Assembly: GCA_037783415.1 (NCBI GenBank)
Contig: JAZGTN010000009.1
Location: forward strand, 6,386,001 to 6,450,000
DNA length: 64,000 nt
Direction: 5' to 3'
From: Leptasterias polaris
Lineage: Eukaryota; Echinodermata; Asteroidea; Forcipulatida; Asteriidae
Below the pieces are notes generated by a model. The model had not been told where the DNA came from. It made no database searches and saw nothing but the letters and a program-made list of their open reading frames with translations. The translations under genes were made by a program, and so were the position numbers. Position 1 is the first letter of the stretch. Every line of letters begins with the position of its first letter. Shown here one piece after another: positions 59,301 through 64,000 of the stretch.

Positions 59301-62300
59301 TGTTCATTGGGATAATACATTTGTTGCTGGTTCTGAACCTCATACTGCTGAGTCTGGTACCCTTCCTGAGGTGCATTGCTTGGATACTGAGGGAATGCGG
59401 AGGGCTCAGGCTCTCTTGGTTGGCCTTCCTGTGGTGTATACTGTATTCCCCTCTCTGTGTAACTGGCCCCTGAGGGTTCCCTTGATGCCGGGGGGATTTC
59501 TTGCTTCTTCTCAAAGTGCTTCTTATTGTAGGTACCACTAAGAGATACTCCAGAGGATGCGTCCCGTGAAGTATCTCGAGTAGAGGTACGAGGTTGGTAA
59601 CTTTTCTTCTCTTCCATTTCAAGATCTTTGTTGATGGCCTGCTCAATGGAAGCTTTGTTTTCTCGACCATGTGCAGCAGCTCCCTCGCTTTCAAATTGTA
59701 GATCTTTATAACTGTTGTCTTTGGTGGTTCCAGATTCTATTCTGTTACCTCCACGCCCCTGAGGTCTTGCAGACATACCAGTGGCGACGCTACGAAGCGT
59801 TACATCTCCAAAAGGTGTTCTTGACTTGGATGCACTGTTTGCTGGGCTCTCTGTGACCTCTTTTTGTGTAGATGCATCGTGTAACGGAGGAGGCAGGGTA
59901 GAATTGTTTATCCCTTCAGGTTGTACATCTGTTTTCTGTAGGATATGTTCTACCGAGTCTTGCCTTGGAGGTAGTGCACCATCCATCAACCCTGTCCGAT
60001 TCCCTTCTACTTTTTCAATTGTAGGCTCATCAACTAGGAAAGGTTTCGCTATTGTTATTTTACCACCAATCGGTATTTTCTTAGGGCTTCCAGCATCAGC
60101 GGACGTCCTTCTGGCATTAACAGACTGTAAATCAAGAGGGCTCTTCTGTTTTGGTGGTGTTGGTTTGATCCTGAACTCAAACTTTGGCTCCTCAGGCTTA
60201 TTCTTACTCCCGTGGAGATCCTTGTAGAGAGGTTTGCCGAATTGATCAACAGGACTTCCTTTCTCATCCAGAAAGTGCTCACCCTCGTCCCCACTATCAT
60301 CTGATATGTATGATACACGGACATCTTCACCGTTCTTCTTGATAATCTGAGAGTCTGAATGTTCAACTTTGGGTCTCTCCGGCGTGCCCTCCGGTCCTTT
60401 TGATCTAGTCCTCTTTAGAAGTTCCTTGGCAGACAGCTCATTTGCAGGGATTGGTGAAGCCTTTGCCCTGTTGCTTTGAACTCTACTTCGGTTTGGGTTG
60501 ACTGACGAAAGAGAGACCTGACTACCCAGTTGAGAACTTGATCCTGCTTGCTGATGAGAATTCAGCTGGGACCTTTCAGACCCAGCCGATCCCTTTTGGT
60601 TTGCCGAGCTCTTCCTTTTCTCCCTGTTTGAGTCACCCTGGGAATTAGATCCTCTTGAACCTTGACCTTGACTTCTTGACCCCGACGAGGGTCTTCTCTT
60701 TCCGCTGGGAGGCGGGCTCTGTGGTTCTGGAGACTGTTTATAGCTTCTAGCACCTGATCCTGCTGATGATCCATTGGGATCTCTGTTGGATTTAGCTGAT
60801 GAATTATTACTATAAGTCCCTCCTATTTGGACTGCATCTGATTGGGTGTTTGGAACAGTTGGTTCATCGACAGGTTCTATAACTTCCCTGGGAGCAGTTT
60901 TATTTGGCACGGTGGGCGATTCCTCTTCATCTAATGAATCATAAGGTGCGTGATCATCCCCACCATATGTATCACCGTATGTATTACCGTAATCATCACT
61001 GGGTTGAGACGGCTGAGGGGCCGGCTTTGGATAGCCAATTACTAAGGAATCTTGTGGTTCAGGTTCTCTATTGTTATGAACATCTTGAGGGTTGTAGGTT
61101 TCATCCTTTGGCTCATTTTGAGCACCTGTTGGATGTTCAGCGTCAAGAGAATCCCTGGGCGCTTGGTCATAACGCCCGGTTCTTGGTTCATCCAGTGAGT
61201 TCTGGTTCTCATGAGGTCTGTCTTGAGATGGATTTCTGTCATCATACTGGTCGTCATCGTCGCCGTACTCCTGATTATCATATCTGCTGGGGTAGCTTGG
61301 AGGGGGAACATCTTCAGGATCCTTCTCATTCATTTCAGGGGCTCTGTCATCCTCATTGGGATAACCATATTCTTCTAGGTAACTACCCTGTTTGGGGTAA
61401 CTAACTTGTTCAGGGTACCTATCCTGTTCGGGGTAACTATCTCCTTCTGGATAACTACCCTCGTTTGGGTAACTACCCTCATTGGGGTAACTACCCTCTT
61501 CTGGGTTCCCCTCTTCATCAGGTTGAGCTCCATATGCACTGTTATCCTGATCTGGATATGTGCTGTACGGACCATCGTTCTCTGGATTGTTATCATATTG
61601 GCCCCCACTGGGGTAATTTTCAGGGTGGCTAGGGGGTGCGTCATTGTTTTCATAGCCCCCATTTTCTTCTGGGTACCTTGCTGGTGCTTCATTATCCACA
61701 TTAGCAGCATTGTAATTGTTTTCATTTACATATCCAGGGTAATCCTCTTGTGGACCACTTTCCTCAGCACCCTGATTGGGGTATGCCCTGGGTGTCTTGT
61801 CATCTTTGTAATCCCCTTCTATAGGATAATCCCTATTCGGGTTGCTATCTGCTAATATATCATCGTCATGTCTTAATCCACTGTCCTCTGGGTATCCCCT
61901 TGGTGTAGCCTCATCTTCAGCTTCATTTGCAGCTTCATCAGGCTCATTTGCATCATAATCAGGCTCATCATCATTTCCCTGGCTGTTCTGTTCGGATTGA
62001 CTCCCATGGTCTGTCCCACCTGATCCAGGGGCAGATTGCCTCCCTGAGTTTTTCGGTTTCCGCTTCTTCCTCGGTCGTTTACTTTCCTCTTCAAGACCAT
62101 CTTTAAGAACCCCCTCTGGCTCCAGACCAAGGTCAGCAAACGACTGCTTCACCCTCTCTCTCAAATCCTCCTGATACTGCTTCTCAGCTTTCAGGGTTTT
62201 CTTTGAGTTCTCAATGGGCGAGTCATCCATGCCGCGACTGCCATCAGATGAGTTGCTCGCTGGACGATTGTAATCATTATCATCCTCTAAAGAGTCTCTA

Positions 62301-62560
62301 AACTGATCAGGGTACCCGGCATCTGTATTGGGCTGGGCACCCCCTGGTGACTGCTCCCCATATTGTCCCATGTTGTTGTTCACCTCCATAGCACTGCTAA
62401 GAGAATGTTTGTCCGTCTTGAGCATTCCATTTTGTCCAAGGTGTGATTTGTCCTGCTTGCTTCCTGTTTCTTGGTCGTCGTAGCTGTCATTAAGCAGATG
62501 GAGGTTGTGGGAGATAATGCGACCGGAGTTGGGGTGGGATGAAGGGTTGTCGGTTTCCAT
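53096..62560 (-). CDS. JHY: JHY (C11orf63)-like protein, 4 coding exons
   Basis: Transcribed leftwards; exons 62560-58093, 57341-57172, 56766-56629, 53329-53096, all GT-AG and in phase, 1669 residues. The first ATG follows an in-frame TAA 36 nt upstream. Residues 1-1489 are disordered: acidic and Asn/Asp/Pro-rich first, a heptad-like SYPNEGS repeat about 353-398, Ser-rich basic middle, then Gln/Tyr/Pro-rich. The conserved part is the C-terminal exons: PQYKQYTIKDYRNLKNDIKL then GGLGPD (exon 2), RDYAKNVMQQNKK (exon 3), and a charged helix LAELRARHEKEKEEVDKL at the end (exon 4). These match what I recall of mammalian JHY, needed for ependymal 9+2 motile cilia and lost in juvenile hydrocephaly mice. 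It is about twice the mammalian length, from the disordered part. Function here is inferred. Confidence 0.8.
53448..53703. mobile_element. MITE family B (256 bp) in the last JHY intron
   Basis: Ends ccagggcccaatttcatggc and gccatgaaattgggcccagg. It is about 120 bp from the acceptor of JHY exon 4. The interior matches the copy at 32746. Confidence 0.85.
53860..54213 (-). mobile_element. tRNA-derived SINE, near full length
   Basis: On the - strand it has the head gtgtcgcggccgagtggtta, a GGTTCGAGTCCCGG B box, the cttaagcaagacactta core and a 3' end with gcgccatgagcacc. It lies in the last JHY intron. Confidence 0.8.
54492..54745. mobile_element. tRNA-like foldback element, right arm truncated
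   Basis: The left arm, gttgaacaaagaaaattga plus a - strand tRNA-like unit, runs to agtcagaagtcattcaa. This is mirrored by ttgaatgatttctgactggt before the right arm ends early near 54745. It lies in the last JHY intron. Confidence 0.7.
55142..55466 (-). mobile_element. tRNA-derived SINE, diverged
   Basis: On the - strand the head is ggttgtggccgagtggtctc with GGGTTCGAATCC, then the conserved cttaatcataattgcttcgt stretch. It is more diverged than the neighbouring copies. It lies in the last JHY intron. Confidence 0.7.
55789..56222 (+). mobile_element. tRNA-derived SINE, full length with (ATT)n tail
   Basis: The head is gtgtcgtggccgaacggata with GGGTTCGAGTCCCGG. The core has gtcccgtgtgttgtgtaatg and aagaacccagtgcacttatc. 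The 3' part is gcgccttgagcgtcactgag, then gagcgctatataagaagcca and an ATT repeat. It is the best reference copy in the window. Confidence 0.88.
56285..56505 (-). mobile_element. tRNA-derived SINE fragment, diverged
   Basis: On the - strand it has gtgtgggttcgattcagggt (B-box region) and gcaattaaccataattgatt, matching the core order of the family. The head is degraded. Confidence 0.5.
56629..56766 (-). CDS. JHY: JHY exon 3
   Basis: Phase 0 at both ends, 138 bp. It encodes QDKVNRQRDYAKNVMQQNKK, a basic helix, and ends at SPSKRDI before gtaagt. The YAKxVxxxN pattern is also in vertebrate JHY. Confidence 0.85.
57172..57341 (-). CDS. JHY: JHY exon 2: conserved core
   Basis: Acceptor ttacag, donor gtaaag, 170 bp. 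It encodes DGTSVLRKSDPDGYTARLL and then QYKQYTIKDYRNLKNDIKLG with GLGPDPELVSEK, the most conserved-looking block of the protein. A tRNA-like repeat ends about 45 nt upstream of the acceptor. Confidence 0.85.
57388..57472 (-). repeat. tRNA-like repeat 5' of JHY exon 2
   Basis: The - strand reads tagttcagttggtagagcgc, tacgttaatccggaggtcgc, then caggctcaagttctgg and tttctttgttcaacccc, the same unit as the arms at 39061 and 54492. It ends about 45 nt from the exon 2 acceptor. Confidence 0.7.
57615..57845. repeat. Dispersed repeat family F, copy 2
   Basis: It has tctggccgcagcattcgcaa, acggacaccaaccctcagaa and ctgactaagtgagttttt, as in the copy at 24660. It lies in the JHY intron between exons 1 and 2. 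Confidence 0.65.
57907..58079. mobile_element. 173-bp MITE just after the JHY exon 1 donor
   Basis: Ends tagaccttatgcattgatgt and aagtcatatgcataaggtcta, flanked by TA on both sides. On the coding strand it begins 13 nt into the intron. Confidence 0.8.
58093..62560 (-). CDS. JHY: JHY exon 1: long disordered N-terminal exon
   Basis: One open frame of 1489 codons plus one base, ending AGT-G before the donor gtaaga. It holds no recognisable folded domain; composition shifts from acidic (DDE/YPE) to basic Ser/Gly/Arg and then Gln/Pro/Tyr. Opposite-strand and other-frame ORFs of up to 303 codons here are shadows of it. A 5' UTR exon may join upstream; I could not place it. Confidence 0.88.
61375..61505 (-). 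repeat. JHY: In-frame 21-bp repeat in JHY exon 1
   Basis: About seven units encode variants of SYPNEG/SYPEQ (7 codons each). The middle units are nearly identical at DNA level, so expansion looks recent. Confidence 0.85.
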
Positions 62561-63187
62561 CCCAGTACCGCCATGATGTGGACGGACGGTTTATTTCTAC
62601 CAAGGAAGACGTTGAGATGAACTTTCCTTACTTGGTGGATTCTGAGATGTTTATCTGCAGCTGCACACAAATTAAAACAACACTTGTTTTAATATGTACG
62701 CAATAAATACATGTGCATGAAAATCCAAAGGAAATAAAACAAAAATTAATTGCATGTTTTGAATGCTAGTTTACAACCATGGCATGTTCACTGTTATTTC
62801 ACATGAAAAATGTTTGTCCTCATTCAGAGACAATTTGACAAGAATATTCGTCCATAAATCCATGTTTGGCATAGCAGGTTTTCCTTAAACCGGTGGGGAT
62901 TTAAATCAATGCAGTTAAACCATGTTAAGTGTACCATTCTGGTCTCTCAAATAAATTCTAAATTTAAACATTTTGGCCAATAAAAATGTTCAATAAAAGG
63001 ATACCTTCCCAAGCTGGGTGGTAAGTGTGGGGGAGTGTCATGGTGACAATGTGATGAGTAGGTATTGAGGGACCGTACATTAAGAACTTACAGTCTAAAA
63101 ACACATACAGAGGTTTGCTAATTATGTTTTTATTTTATAATAAAAACAAGTGAAAATCCTAGAGAGTATCTGGTGTCCAATCTGATC
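62561..63187 (-). other. JHY 5' flank
   Basis: It holds the 5' UTR and possibly an upstream splice. A donor-like gtaagg occurs on the - strand near 62629 and an acceptor-like cttggtag near 62593, so a short UTR intron is possible. No TATA box can be assigned. Confidence 0.4.
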
Positions 63188-63382
63188 TGGGCCCAATTTC
63201 ATGCTTAAGCACAAAAAAGTAGCTTACCAAAACAAGGTTATCAACCAAAGTACTACATGTACATGTATCACACACATACAAACTGTGACTGGATTCCTGC
63301 TAATGTTTGCTTACCAGAAAAGTGTTAAGCAATATTTTCTGCTTTCAAGAGTTAGCTCTACATGTATGAAATTGGGCCCCGG
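63188..63382. mobile_element. MITE family A upstream of JHY
   Basis: Ends tgggcccaatttcatgctta and tgaaattgggccccgg. A few TACATGTA-type insertions interrupt it. It lies about 0.6 kb upstream of the JHY start codon. Confidence 0.75.
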
Positions 63383-63558
63383 GGTTGATTTCATGGGGTT
63401 AAGATTGATATTATTTTGATTGAATCTTAATTACTACATGTAGGCAAAGTGTGATGTCACAATACAAATCACCAGGCCTAATGAACTCAAGTCCATCTGG
63501 GCTCTATTTTGCCATGAGCTAATCTAAAGTGTGAATTAATCTGAATTGCTGAGGAAAG

Positions 63559-63932
63559 CAGGGCTCGAATTTTACACTGGACCACAGGCCCGAGGCCAGT
63601 AATTTTGGTGTTGGGCCAGTAAACCTATGAACTAACAAGTCCGATGATCTTGTGTTTTTCAATTGAATAACAGAAACACATTATGTTCAAGTGTTGACTT
63701 TGGGTCTGATAAATTATCTTTCAATTCTATGAGTAATCAAGTATACTCTTCCCTTACTTGTCTCAGTTCGGGTTCATATAAAAGCAGTCAAATGCATGTT
63801 AAACTGTGGCAACAAGTTTTTTTTTCTTTTCACATTTTGAATCAGGTCTTGTAAAAAAATGTCTGGTCCAGTAATAATTTTGAGCTGCAAGCCCTGTAGT
63901 CTTGTGGATTTTCTCCCCAAATTCGAGCCCTG
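63559..63932. mobile_element. hAT-like MITE, 374 bp
   Basis: Ends cagggctcgaattttacact and ccaaattcgagccctg. The interior repeats gggccagtaa/tggtccagtaat motifs. I see no clear 8-bp duplication. Confidence 0.65.
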
Positions 63933-64000
63933 GGAAGTGTGATGTCATTATTCAAACATGATATTATTTGACAACTCAAACAGATTAATCTAAACCTTGT

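Noticed and set aside
58331..61855. Long ORFs on both strands over JHY exon 1 (for example 58783-59694 -, 60904-61404 +)
   Set aside because: They overlap the 1502-codon frame and have biased, low-complexity composition as expected of shadows.

Overview
The window is animal nuclear DNA: spliced genes with GT-AG introns, tRNA-derived SINEs, LINE remnants and many short inverted-repeat transposons. The proteins are of deuterostome type and the repeat families (hairpin elements ending in GGGCCCAATTTCAT, and elements ending in TTAAAGGCACTG) are ones I associate with echinoderms. My guess is an echinoderm, perhaps a starfish; I cannot fix the species.

Two genes converge tail to tail. On the + strand, 13 exons between 4095 and 25819 encode all but the N-terminus of a salt-inducible kinase 3 (SIK3) orthologue: 1384 codons from the VAIK lysine motif to the stop, with every exon junction in phase. 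The first coding exon (glycine-rich loop) must lie before the window. On the - strand, 62560 down to 53096, four exons encode a 1669-residue protein whose C-terminal exons look like JHY (C11orf63), a motile-cilium protein; a single 4.47-kb exon carries the long disordered, repeat-rich N-terminus. Both human orthologues lie on 11q, so the linkage may be ancient.

About 27 kb between the genes (25820-53095) has no convincing gene. It holds a C-rich BamHI-site minisatellite (36.1-38.5 kb) with a LINE reverse-transcriptase fragment inside it, an interstitial telomere-like TTAGGG array interleaved with pieces of a MITE (43.0-44.4 kb), several tandem arrays, hairpin elements and tRNA-like repeats. 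The SIK3 introns are also packed with tandem arrays and transposons, including a 2.25-kb Mutator-like element with about 160-bp terminal inverted repeats and a perfect 9-bp target duplication (20272-22521).

The points most worth following are: a MARK-type KA1 domain at the C-terminus of this SIK3, although SIKs are usually described as lacking one; three conserved 14-3-3/PKA sites, one in a self-contained phase-0 exon like the one skipped in the mouse Sleepy allele; the composite MITE/telomere-repeat array; elements with exact 9-bp duplications; and foldback elements whose arms carry tRNA-like sequences. I found no CRISPR array, operon or prokaryotic feature, and no intact transposase gene. 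Repeat boundaries were read by eye and may be off by tens of bases where marked approximate.
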